NCBI GenBank assembly: GCA_965222895.1
Contig: CBDCVB010000001.1
Span: 62,001-126,000, forward strand
Length of the DNA: 64,000 nucleotides
Direction: 5' to 3'
Origin: Bin87 sp965222895
Lineage (GTDB): Bacteria > Chloroflexota > Dehalococcoidia > Lucifugimonadales > UBA3495
The notes beneath the pieces were generated by a model. It ran no database searches. It was not told where the DNA came from and saw nothing but the letters and a program-made list of their open reading frames with translations. Of the stretch, positions 26,662 through 34,628 are shown piece after piece (position 1 is the first letter of the stretch; the number at the start of each line of letters is the position of its first letter). A program made the translations under genes and the position numbers.

Positions 26662-28113
26662 ATGACCATCGCAGATGAGGTATTTGCCACCTCATTGCGC
26701 GGCCAGTATACCGACCGCGCCCGGCTTGCCCACCTGCTGCGTCGGGCTGGCTTTGGCGCTACGCCGGCCGAGTTGGAAACCCACTGCTCCAGGGGCTACG
26801 CCGCAACGGTGGAATGGTTGCTGCATCCCGAGATTCAACCAGGGTTGGATGAAGATATTATCGAGCGGTATTACATCGACTGGAAGGAAAGCCGCAACAT
26901 CGAAGGCGCTCTCACCGAGACCGTATACCGGATGAACGGCAACGCTGGAACGCGCCCGTTGCAGGAAAAGGTTGCGCTGTTCTGGCACGGAGTGTTCGCC
27001 ACCGGATTGGCCAAAGTCCTGCACGAGAAAACCATGCTCAACCAGATCGACCTGTTCCGGCAACACGGATTGGGCAGCTTCAGGGATTTGCTGGCGCACC
27101 TGGCCCGCGACCCGGCGATGATTTTCTGGCTGGATAACAACTTTAATCACAAGGATGCCATCAACGAAAATTGGGGTCGGGAATTGCTCGAACTGTTTTC
27201 AATGGGCGTGGGCATGGACGGACAACCCAACTACTCGGAAGCAGATGTGCAGGAAGCGGCCCGCGCCTTCACCGGCTGGACCATTGACGATGACAATGTA
27301 GCGAGCATTCCCTACGGGAAAACGCCATGGCGGTTCCGCTACGATGCCGCCGACCACGACGATGGGCTTAAGACTTTTCTCGGTGAAACCGGCGCGTTCG
27401 ACGGCGATGACATCATTGACATAATCTGCCGTCAGCCGGCCACCGCCCGGTTCATCAGCCGCCACTTGTACAACTTCTTTGTCGCCGACGACGTGCCGGT
27501 TCCCGCCTGGCAAAACACGCCGCCAGCCGACCCTGAGGCCATCGCCGCCCTGGAAGCGGAATACTTCCGTTCCGGTTACAACGTCCGGTCGATGCTGCGC
27601 CTGCTGTTCACTGCCGACTTTTTCAAGTCGGAAACCGCCCGATTTGCGCGGGTTAAGTGTCCAGTAGAGGTGGTGGTAAGCACCTTGCACCTGGCGGGAA
27701 GCCTGAAGTTTCCGGAGGTCAGCGTGTTGGGTGTTGCGCTGGAGTGTCGCTATATGAACCAGGACCTGCTCAACCCGCCATCGGTGGAGGGCTGGCATAC
27801 TGGCAAGGAATGGATTGACAGCGGCAGCATGGTCGAGCGCATCAACTTCGTCGCCGACGAACTCGGAAATGCCAACCTTCCCGGCATTCGCGCCATTGTC
27901 GATGACCTGCTGAACCAGGGTTTGACGCTATCCCCCGCCGACATTGTGGACGGCTGTCTTGATCTGCTGGGTTGTTATGCGCTCCGGGACGATAATCGGG
28001 AGGCGCTTATTGTGCAGGCCGGCGAGGCTCTGGAGGGTGGGGCCGGTGTGGAACCCGTCATCCTCAATACTTTGCGGATGATCGGGTCAACGCGGGAATA
28101 CCAGTTTGCCTGA
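26662..28113 (+). CDS. DUF1800 family protein
   Basis: 483 residues from the ATG at 26662, with CAGGAGG upstream. DUF1800 signatures are LAHLLRRAGFGATPAEL near the N-terminus, the LQEKVALFWHGVFATG block, MLNQIDLFRQHGLGSFRDLL, NENWGRELLELFSMG and EAARAFTGW, and the C-terminal NPPSVEGWHTGKEWI. The family is widespread in environmental bacteria and often paired with DUF1501 (secreted sulfatase-like) proteins; its function is unknown. Here no DUF1501 gene follows. Instead a PaREP1 gene starts 24 bases later. No signal peptide is visible. First gene of a compact five-gene operon. Confidence 0.9.
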   Translation: MTIADEVFATSLRGQYTDRARLAHLLRRAGFGATPAELETHCSRGYAATVEWLLHPEIQPGLDEDIIERYYIDWKESRNIEGALTETVYRMNGNAGTRPLQEKVALFWHGVFATGLAKVLHEKTMLNQIDLFRQHGLGSFRDLLAHLARDPAMIFWLDNNFNHKDAINENWGRELLELFSMGVGMDGQPNYSEADVQEAARAFTGWTIDDDNVASIPYGKTPWRFRYDAADHDDGLKTFLGETGAFDGDDIIDIICRQPATARFISRHLYNFFVADDVPVPAWQNTPPADPEAIAALEAEYFRSGYNVRSMLRLLFTADFFKSETARFARVKCPVEVVVSTLHLAGSLKFPEVSVLGVALECRYMNQDLLNPPSVEGWHTGKEWIDSGSMVERINFVADELGNANLPGIRAIVDDLLNQGLTLSPADIVDGCLDLLGCYALRDDNREALIVQAGEALEGGAGVEPVILNTLRMIGSTREYQFA

Positions 28114-28137
28114 TCGTCGACTACAAGGGTATAAACG

Positions 28138-28614
28138 ATGACTACCCCGGTTTTTACATCGCAACAGACATCAGATGCCATCCGTCGGGGCGCGCGAGTT
28201 GCTACCTCTGGCGACAGCCCTCCTCCCCAGGAAACCGCGCACAAATCCGCCGCGTACCGGGATAACCAGTCCCACTACCAGAGCCTGGCGCAAAAATGCC
28301 TGAGTGAAGGCGATTACCGGCTGGCGGCGGAAAAGTCCTGGGGTGCTTACGCCCAGACTATCAAGGTGACCAGCGCTAACTACGGTTTGCTGGTGACGAC
28401 TCACACTGATGTGGTGGGCGTGGCTCAGCAGCTGACCGCGCTGACCGCCAGCGCCGACGCAGACGTCACGGCCCGGTTGCGACATGGGTTCCATGCGGCC
28501 CGAAGTTTGCACCAGCACTTTTATGAAAATGACTTGGAAGATGCGGAGGTGGAGCGGTCGGTGGAAGAAGTGATGGATGCTATCGGCCTGCTGCAAATGC
28601 TGTTTCACGTATGA
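28138..28614 (+). CDS. PaREP1-family helical protein (HEPN-like), copy 2
   Basis: 158 residues from the ATG at 28138 (AAGGGT upstream). An unusual N-terminal extension of about 45 residues precedes the family core: SEGDYRLAAEKSWGAYAQTIK, a central HTDVVGVAQQL stretch and RSLHQHFYEND. It resembles the copy at 3814 over the core (EK.WGA.AQ..K, LH..FYE). Its TGA overlaps the ATG of the following flavoprotein (ATGA at 28611), implying translational coupling. PaREP1 function is unknown. Its placement inside an apparent metabolic operon argues for a scaffold or regulatory subunit rather than a free toxin. Confidence 0.7.
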   Translation: MTTPVFTSQQTSDAIRRGARVATSGDSPPPQETAHKSAAYRDNQSHYQSLAQKCLSEGDYRLAAEKSWGAYAQTIKVTSANYGLLVTTHTDVVGVAQQLTALTASADADVTARLRHGFHAARSLHQHFYENDLEDAEVERSVEEVMDAIGLLQMLFHV

Positions 28615-29819
28615 CTATACGCTTGGAATCCATACCGTCCGCCGCCGCCCGTTGCATGAGCGACGAGGCGCTGTCGCTGACGGCAGCGGCAGACCGGCTG
28701 GCGCGGGACAAGTTCGCGGCGCGCGCGGCCGGCTATGACACCGCCGCCGAATTTCCCGCTGAAAACTACATAGACCTGCAAGCTTCCAATCTGCTCACCT
28801 TGCGGGTGCCGGCCGAATACGGAGGACACGGCGTTGACCCGTTGACGTTCGCCATGTCCATTTTGGCGGTAGCGCGTGGTTGTCCCTCAACCGCGTTGAC
28901 GCTTACCATGCACACCAATGTGCTCGGTTCATTCGTAGCCGGACTGGGGACGCCGGAGCAATGCTGGCGCTATTTCGGAGAAGCCGTCAAATTTGGCCGT
29001 CTCTTCGCCTCCATTACCAGCGAGCCCGGAGCATCCGCACGGGAGCGGTTCGTCCTTTCAACCACGTTCACTCCGAACAGTTCCGGTGGATATCGGGTTG
29101 AGGGAGTGAAACATTTTTGCTCCCTGGCCGATGCCGCTGATTATTTCTTTGTGTCCGGTATCGTCCGTGGTAGTTCCGGAGGCGGTGACAATATCATTTC
29201 GGCAATGATTCCGGGCGATTCCAGCGGTGTATCCGTTACCGGCCAGTGGGACGCGGTGGGGATGCGAGCAACGGCCAGCCACAGCGTTAGCTACGATACC
29301 GAGGTGTCGGTTGACGAGGTGTTTGGCCCGCCGGGTCGCCTGTTGACCGCCGATTGGGGAAGTTTCTCGTTGGGGTATGCGGCGGTGTATCTGGGTATTG
29401 CCGAGGCGGCCTACGAATACATTACCGAGTATGCCAGCAGTCGTACCTGGACCCCGGACGGCGAAACCATCATCCACCACCCGGCTACGCAGCGCACCGT
29501 TGGCGAAATGAGCATCGCCATCCAGTCGGGTCGCCTGATGCTGATTGATGCTGCGTTGACCGACCGCGAGGCTGATCCAACGGCTGCAGTTCTGGCGGTG
29601 AATCGGGCCAAGCAGCTTTGCGCTGAGGTTGGTGTAGCGGTGACCGATGCCGCGATGCGACTGGCTGGCGGCGGTGGGCTGCTGAAATCATCCCCGCTGG
29701 AGCGGTTGCGCAGGGATGCCCTGTCTGGCCCGGTAATGCCGCCATCCAACGACCGTTGCCTGGAAACCATTGGCAAACTGGAATGCGGACTGCCGGCGAT
29801 TACCGTCGAATTGTCCTGA
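28611..29819 (+). CDS. Acyl-CoA-dehydrogenase-like flavoprotein (monooxygenase type)
   Basis: 402 residues. Start overlaps the stop of the PaREP1 gene by four bases. The fold is that of acyl-CoA dehydrogenases: helical N-terminus with LRVPAEYGGHGVDPL, a beta region with ITSEPGAS and YRVEGVKHFCSLADAADYF, and a C-terminal helical part with RLAGGGGLLKSSPLERLRRDA. The FAD-binding motifs are near those of DszC, SfnC or nitroalkane-type enzymes; the usual catalytic Glu segment is not obvious. It differs clearly from the protein at 1026. Probably oxidises or hydroxylates an organic substrate with reduced flavin. Neighbour proteins (NHL, EthD-like) suggest a catabolic operon. Confidence 0.78.
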   Translation: MTIRLESIPSAAARCMSDEALSLTAAADRLARDKFAARAAGYDTAAEFPAENYIDLQASNLLTLRVPAEYGGHGVDPLTFAMSILAVARGCPSTALTLTMHTNVLGSFVAGLGTPEQCWRYFGEAVKFGRLFASITSEPGASARERFVLSTTFTPNSSGGYRVEGVKHFCSLADAADYFFVSGIVRGSSGGGDNIISAMIPGDSSGVSVTGQWDAVGMRATASHSVSYDTEVSVDEVFGPPGRLLTADWGSFSLGYAAVYLGIAEAAYEYITEYASSRTWTPDGETIIHHPATQRTVGEMSIAIQSGRLMLIDAALTDREADPTAAVLAVNRAKQLCAEVGVAVTDAAMRLAGGGGLLKSSPLERLRRDALSGPVMPPSNDRCLETIGKLECGLPAITVELS

Positions 29820-29847
29820 GAATCTGCCACCGCATGGGGTTTGGGAA

Positions 29848-30834
29848 ATGACCACGGTTGTCGAATACCCGCGGTCCGTTGCTGGCCTGTACCAGTACCA
29901 CGACGTGATTGGCCTGTTGTCGGGCGGCGGACCTGGATTCAGCGGCCCGGTTGCGGTGGCGCTGGGGCCGGATGGTTTGCTGCACGTCGCCAGTCGCGCC
30001 AATCCCAACCAACCGGAAGCGGTGCGGGTAACGCGGTGCACCCTGGACGGCGATTACGTTGGCGAGTTCTGCGGTTGGGGGGAAGCGCCGGGCCAGTTCA
30101 TCTGGATAACCGCCATTGCCTTCGGTCCGGACGGCAACCTGTATCTGTCCGACGAAAACACCCATCGTATCAGCGTATTTACCCCGGAGGGCCACTTTGT
30201 GCAATGCTGGGGCACATTTGGCGCCAGACCCGGCGAACTGAACCGGCCCTCAGGGTTGGCATTTGCACCCTCTGGGCACTTGCTCGTGGTGGATTCTTTG
30301 AATCACCGGGTGCAGCGTTTCACGTCCGACGGAACGTGGGTCGGTGCGTGGGGCGAACCTGGCGAAGGGGCTGGACAATTCCGAATGCCCTGGGGCGTCG
30401 CCGTCGATCAAACCGGCGACGTGTACATCTCCGACTGGCGCAACGACCGGGTCCAGAAATTCAATCCGGAAGGCAACCTGATTGCGGTGTTTGACGGGCG
30501 CGACGGTGGAGACGGGTTCAGCCGCCCCAACGGTCTGGCCGTGGATGCCGAGGGGCGCATCTACGTGTGCGACTGGTGGAATGATCGGGTGCAGGTACTG
30601 GATTCATCGGGTAGTGTCATTGACACGCTGGTGGGCCATTCCGGTACGTCGAAATGGGCGCGCACCTTTCTGGATGCCAACCCTGACATCGAGGGAAAAC
30701 TAAACGCCGCCACCCAAAACATCGAGTTGAAGCGACGATTCTACCGCCCCACGGCAGTAACCATTAGCGAAGATGGCCTGGTGTTCGTGGCCGACTGCTA
30801 TCGGCACCGGGTGCAAATTTACCGACGATTGTAA
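29848..30834 (+). CDS. NHL-repeat beta-propeller protein
   Basis: 328 residues from the ATG at 29848. About six repeats of the pattern (G.A.GP.G.LYLSDE..HRI.VF..EG, repeated as GHLLVVDSLNHRVQRF, GDVYISDWRNDRVQKF, GRIYVCDWWNDRVQVL, GLVFVADCYRHRVQIY) make a six-bladed NHL propeller. No signal peptide is seen, so it should be cytosolic. NHL propellers bind peptides or small molecules, or act as lyase or lactonase scaffolds; the SDW.NDRVQ repeats give a conserved Asp ring. Starts 28 bases after the flavoprotein. Function unknown. Confidence 0.88.
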   Translation: MTTVVEYPRSVAGLYQYHDVIGLLSGGGPGFSGPVAVALGPDGLLHVASRANPNQPEAVRVTRCTLDGDYVGEFCGWGEAPGQFIWITAIAFGPDGNLYLSDENTHRISVFTPEGHFVQCWGTFGARPGELNRPSGLAFAPSGHLLVVDSLNHRVQRFTSDGTWVGAWGEPGEGAGQFRMPWGVAVDQTGDVYISDWRNDRVQKFNPEGNLIAVFDGRDGGDGFSRPNGLAVDAEGRIYVCDWWNDRVQVLDSSGSVIDTLVGHSGTSKWARTFLDANPDIEGKLNAATQNIELKRRFYRPTAVTISEDGLVFVADCYRHRVQIYRRL

Positions 30835-30846
30835 GGAGGATGAGAT

Positions 30847-31275
30847 ATGACCAGCCACAACGGAAGCAACGGGACAGCACAGCAAGTCGGCACCACCGTC
30901 CTGGTGGTGATGATGGAAGTGGACAAAGCCGACGATGAGGTGTTCAACAAGTGGTACAACGAAGAGCACGTACCCGAAAGAATGGCTATACCCGGGTACA
31001 TCAGCGCCCGGCGGTTCGAGTTGGATCCCGACGATAGTCAGGCCAATAACGTGATGCGCTACCTCTGCATCTGGGAGTTGGAGAACGACAGCCCGTTGCA
31101 GTCGCAGTTGTACAAGGATCAGAACGCCAGGCCCACGCCCACCAAGGAAGCGGCCGGCGCCGTGGTGAAGCAGCGGGCGCGGGGGTTGTACCGGCAGATA
31201 TTCCCGGCCGTTGGTGGGTACTCCGACCGGGCCGGCTATACCTATCCGGACGGGACTAAAATCGCCGCCGCCTAA
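30847..31275 (+). CDS. EthD/dimeric alpha-beta barrel-like protein
   Basis: 142 residues with an excellent ribosome site (AAGGAGG) 12 bases after the NHL gene. VVMMEVDKADDEVFNKWYNEEHVPERMAIPGYISARRFEL is the typical first half of a ferredoxin-like dimeric barrel (W-YN-EHVPERM, pGY-sArRF). Such proteins help degrade aromatic or ether compounds or bind a ligand without a cofactor. Last gene of the 26662-31275 operon. Its TAA overlaps the end of the convergent MmgE/PrpD gene by four bases. Confidence 0.8.
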   Translation: MTSHNGSNGTAQQVGTTVLVVMMEVDKADDEVFNKWYNEEHVPERMAIPGYISARRFELDPDDSQANNVMRYLCIWELENDSPLQSQLYKDQNARPTPTKEAAGAVVKQRARGLYRQIFPAVGGYSDRAGYTYPDGTKIAAA

Positions 31276-32642
31276 ATCCTGGTCAGTCGCAGCAACGCGC
31301 CAATATCTGCTTCGTCCTCCAGACGCCACAACCGACCGAGCAGTTCCTCGGTTTGGTCCGGCGTCAGCAGGTCGGCGCACAATCCGCGGAACTTGGTTTC
31401 CACCTCGGCGTCGGCCATCGGGTTCAGGTGGTGGCCGCGGAAGTGGGCAACTTCGGCGCTATAGGTCTGCCCGCCGCGCATACTGAGATCGACGTTGCAC
31501 AACATCGCCTCGGGCACCCGCCGGTTGGCTTCCTCTGATACGTCGATGCGTGTCCGGCCAATAAGCGACGCCAGGCCGGGGTCGTTGATGTGCTGGTCGG
31601 CGAAATGGCTCTGGTTCAATTCGTCGTAGGTGAGGGCGACGGCGGTGGCGTAGGGCATACTGTGGTCGGCGGTTTCACGGGTCTTGGGATGCCATTTCTC
31701 GTCGTCGCCGGCCATGATGTCGATGGCCTTCTGCAACGTGCGGATGTGGACGTCTTCAACATCGTCGACTCGGAAATCGGGCACCTGACGGCGGGCCGAG
31801 AGGACGGCCTCCACCACAGTTTGGGAGTACAGTCCGAGGGCAAACTGCTTGATGCTGCACTCGTGAACCTTGAACGGCTGACCCTGGTCGCCGCCGAAGG
31901 GTTCCAGCCGGTAGGGCTCTTTGGTTACCGCGGCGAAGAAACCGTACTCGCCCTCGAACACCGGCGATGGGCCCGTCAGTCCTTTCTCGGCCAGCATGGC
32001 GGCGAACACGGCGTTGCGGCTGGCGTTGGCGTAGGCACAGCCCTTCCAGTGCGACAACGCTCCCACACGGGTTTGGCCCAGCGCCAGATTGGGCGTGATG
32101 CCGAGGTTCATGGCCTGTTCGGTCTGCGCTACGGACAACCCCATCGCCCGCGCTGCGCCGACCGAACTGGCAATCGCGCCGTTGGTAACGTGGTCGAAGC
32201 CGATGTACCGCAGGCTGAACGCATCTCCAAATCTGCAGAAGGCCTCGTATGCAACGGCGGTGGCAGTGATGAGGCGACGGCCACCCGCGCCCACCATCTC
32301 GGCGCCGGCCAGTGTGGCGGCGATGCTGTCGCTGGGGTGGCCGGATTCGAGGGCGGTGTAGCCGTCGTTGAAATCGAGGTACCGGATCATCACGCCGTTG
32401 GCGAAGGTGGCCAGGTCGGGGCTGGAAGACCGCCCGCTGCCGATGATGGTGCAGGGCCGGCGGCTGCTCACATCGCCGGCCAGGTCGCGAGAAATCTTGC
32501 TGGGTTCCGAGGTATAGCCGCCAATCGCGCACCCGATGCTGTCGATAATCATCCGCTTGAGCAGATGAACGGTGTCGGCGGGCAGGTCACGGAAATGCAA
32601 GCTGGCAGAGTAGTTGGCGACGTACTCAACGATGGTGGGCAT
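31272..32642 (-). CDS. MmgE/PrpD family protein (1)
   Basis: 456 residues from the ATG at 32642 (GGAGG upstream; a longer start at 32711 has no ribosome site). It shows the family pattern: DSIGCAIGGYTSEPSK at the N-terminus, FANGVMIRYLDFNDGYTALESGHPSDSIAA (substrate-site Asp and His), and C-terminal HECSIKQFA and DHSMPYATAVAL. PrpD members dehydrate 2-methylcitrate, and relatives include cis-aconitate decarboxylase and iminodisuccinate epimerase, so the substrate cannot be fixed. No prpB/prpC neighbours. A second member is at 37648-38961. Confidence 0.88.
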   Translation of the reverse strand: MPTIVEYVANYSASLHFRDLPADTVHLLKRMIIDSIGCAIGGYTSEPSKISRDLAGDVSSRRPCTIIGSGRSSSPDLATFANGVMIRYLDFNDGYTALESGHPSDSIAATLAGAEMVGAGGRRLITATAVAYEAFCRFGDAFSLRYIGFDHVTNGAIASSVGAARAMGLSVAQTEQAMNLGITPNLALGQTRVGALSHWKGCAYANASRNAVFAAMLAEKGLTGPSPVFEGEYGFFAAVTKEPYRLEPFGGDQGQPFKVHECSIKQFALGLYSQTVVEAVLSARRQVPDFRVDDVEDVHIRTLQKAIDIMAGDDEKWHPKTRETADHSMPYATAVALTYDELNQSHFADQHINDPGLASLIGRTRIDVSEEANRRVPEAMLCNVDLSMRGGQTYSAEVAHFRGHHLNPMADAEVETKFRGLCADLLTPDQTEELLGRLWRLEDEADIGALLRLTRI

Positions 32643-32729
32643 CACGACCTCCGGTTGAATCTGGAAACGGTCAAAGTGTGGGCTGACCGCTGCCGACGCG
32701 AGCTGGGACAATGATGGTGATACGCTGGA

Positions 32730-33275
32730 TTAATTGGCGCACATAACGCCGTGCATCAATCGTATCTGGTCGAGGGACCTCCCGCCGGCGTCCACCTGAT
32801 TCCAGGTTTCCTTTTCCGAATCGGCAATCAGCGTAGGAATCAAAGCGGCGTCGGTGCCGGTTGCTTTCATAGTACACTCCAGGAATGTACGCACCAGTTG
32901 TCGATCTTCAGGTGTGGCAGCGTCGTAAGCCGGGCCCAGGTCCGTGCGGGGCGCGACGGCGGATGCGCCGGCCGTTGCCGGGCCGGCCGACTCCAAAGTG
33001 GCAACACGGGCGGTGAGTGCCTGCTTGTCCTCTTCGAGCTTGGCGATGCGATCCGAGAGGGTTTTGTTGGTCTCGTCCAGCCGGGTGACGCGGGCGTCCA
33101 TAACCTGCTGCTTTATCAGGTTGTCGGTTTTCATGTCTTCAATCTGGCTCAATACGGTGTCTGTAGAGTCAGAGTCATCGCCAGAGTCATCGCCGAATCC
33201 ACAGGCCAGCGCGCCGATAAGAATGGCGCCAGCCAGAATACCTATCAAAACCATCTTGATGTTCCGCTGTTGCAT
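32730..33275 (-). CDS. Coiled-coil lipoprotein of unknown function
   Basis: 181 residues from the ATG at 33275 with GGAGG upstream (a longer upstream start lacks a site). The first 25 residues are a signal segment ending in IGALAC, so Cys25 is the lipid-modified residue; the mature protein begins with a Gly/Asp/Ser linker. Residues about 38-100 form a heptad coiled coil (VMDARVTRLDETNKTLSDRI, EEDKQALTARVATLES). The rest is a small helical domain with EDRQLVRTFLECTMKATG and RLMHGVMCAN. No known family was recognised. It is 87 bases upstream of the MmgE/PrpD gene on the same strand. Confidence 0.75.
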   Translation of the reverse strand: MQQRNIKMVLIGILAGAILIGALACGFGDDSGDDSDSTDTVLSQIEDMKTDNLIKQQVMDARVTRLDETNKTLSDRIAKLEEDKQALTARVATLESAGPATAGASAVAPRTDLGPAYDAATPEDRQLVRTFLECTMKATGTDAALIPTLIADSEKETWNQVDAGGRSLDQIRLMHGVMCAN

Positions 33276-33532
33276 CGTGTAATACCTCCGTATGGCCGGA
33301 CATTGCCAGTTGCCGCCAATATAACAGAGCGTCAAATCGGCTGGCCTACGGCGGAAATAACAAATCGTCGCCCTTTTTGCGGGGTGCGCGGAGTCCCCGA
33401 TTTACAATCCAGCGAGTTTCCGGTGTTGGCGACTCTGCCAGCCACCGTTGCGCCACGCACGTCGTCCAGTAGGGGACGGGATGTCGGCAATGCGAGAGGC
33501 TCACCTGCGCTTTGGAACAGGCATTGGAGGGG

Positions 33533-34129
33533 TTAATCGGCGGTTGGCTGAACCCGAAACTCGTCCACCCGGCGCAGATAGTTGCGGAGCAGGTCGTGTC
33601 CGACTTTGGTCATGATGGACTCCGGGTGGAACTGAACACCCTCTACCGGGTGCTCTTTGTGGCGCACGCCCATAATCAGGCCGTTGTCGGTGCGAGCCGT
33701 AATCTCGAGAGTGTCGGGCAGAGTTTCGGGGTAGATGACCAGGCTGTGGTAGCGGATGGCCTCGAACGGATCGGGTAATCCGGCGAAAACACCCTTCCCG
33801 TCGTGGTTGATCATGGAAGTTTTGCCGTGGCGGATTTCGCCGGCGCGGTCAACCGTTGCGCCGTAAGCCTCGCCGATGCACTGGTGTCCGAGGCAGACGC
33901 CCAGCACCGGCAACCTGGGGCCGAAGTGCCGGATGACATTGTTGGATATGCCGGCTTCGCTGGGGGTGCATGGGCCGGGGGAGATGACGATGCCTTCCGG
34001 GGCCAGCCCCTCGATGTCTTCGATGGTGGTTTTGTCGTTGCGGATGACGGTAACATCCGCGCCGAGCTCGGACAGATACTGATACAGGTTGTAGGTGAAG
34101 CTGTCGTAGTTATCCAGCAGCAGCAGCAT
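33533..34129 (-). CDS. trpG: Anthranilate synthase glutamine amidotransferase subunit
   Basis: 198 residues. The class I glutamine amidotransferase has the nucleophile Cys79 in GVCLGHQ and the His168/Glu170 pair in QFHPES, with the oxyanion segment PGPCTPSEAG. Together with TrpE it makes anthranilate from chorismate and glutamine. The start ATG overlaps the VOC gene stop (TGATG), so the two are translationally coupled. The sequence would serve equally as PabA. Last gene of the T-box-controlled operon. Confidence 0.93.
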   Translation of the reverse strand: MLLLLDNYDSFTYNLYQYLSELGADVTVIRNDKTTIEDIEGLAPEGIVISPGPCTPSEAGISNNVIRHFGPRLPVLGVCLGHQCIGEAYGATVDRAGEIRHGKTSMINHDGKGVFAGLPDPFEAIRYHSLVIYPETLPDTLEITARTDNGLIMGVRHKEHPVEGVQFHPESIMTKVGHDLLRNYLRRVDEFRVQPTAD

Positions 34130-34569
34130 CAGTACAGCTCCACCAGTTCCAGCCAGTTGCCGTCCGGGTCCTGGCAGTACAGGGCCTTGCGGAGCAGCTT
34201 GCCGCTCTCGTCGTGCATGGCCACCGGCGGTGTGCCGTATTCCACGCCCCGTTCCCGGGTGTCCTCGTAGAAGCGGTCAATATCTTCAACGAAGAACGCC
34301 AGATGAGCGGCGCGGATGTTGTTTTTGTCGAATTCGGCCATGCCGCCAACCGGGTTGATGTACTGGATGAGTTCCAGCTGGTGTCCCTCGCCCATATCGA
34401 GGAATGCCCCGCGGATGTGCGTGTTGGGGAAACCCAGCAGTGTGCTGGGAAACTCTCCGGTGCGTTCGGTACGGCCGGTAAGGGTGAGGCCCATGACGTC
34501 AGAGTAAAAACTGACCGCGGCGTCCAGGTCTCTGACTACAAAGCCCGTGTGGAATAGTGATTTCAGCAT
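34129..34569 (-). CDS. VOC-family glyoxalase-like metalloenzyme inside the trp operon
   Basis: 146 residues from the ATG at 34569 (GGAGG upstream). The two beta-alpha-beta3 modules carry the four glyoxalase I metal ligands: His7 (LFHTGF), Glu66 (QLELIQY), His89 (AAHLAF) and Glu141 (NWLELVE). The substrate region PDGNWLEL is as in lactoylglutathione-lyase-like proteins. The gene sits between trpE (59-base gap) and trpG (overlapping) and so is under the tryptophan T-box. Its role in tryptophan metabolism, if any, is unknown. Confidence 0.85.
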   Translation of the reverse strand: MLKSLFHTGFVVRDLDAAVSFYSDVMGLTLTGRTERTGEFPSTLLGFPNTHIRGAFLDMGEGHQLELIQYINPVGGMAEFDKNNIRAAHLAFFVEDIDRFYEDTRERGVEYGTPPVAMHDESGKLLRKALYCQDPDGNWLELVELY

Positions 34570-34628
34570 GGTGGCCTCCGTGTGGCGTATCCGTGTGGGG
34601 TACAGGTAGTGGCAGGCTTTGGTGATTA

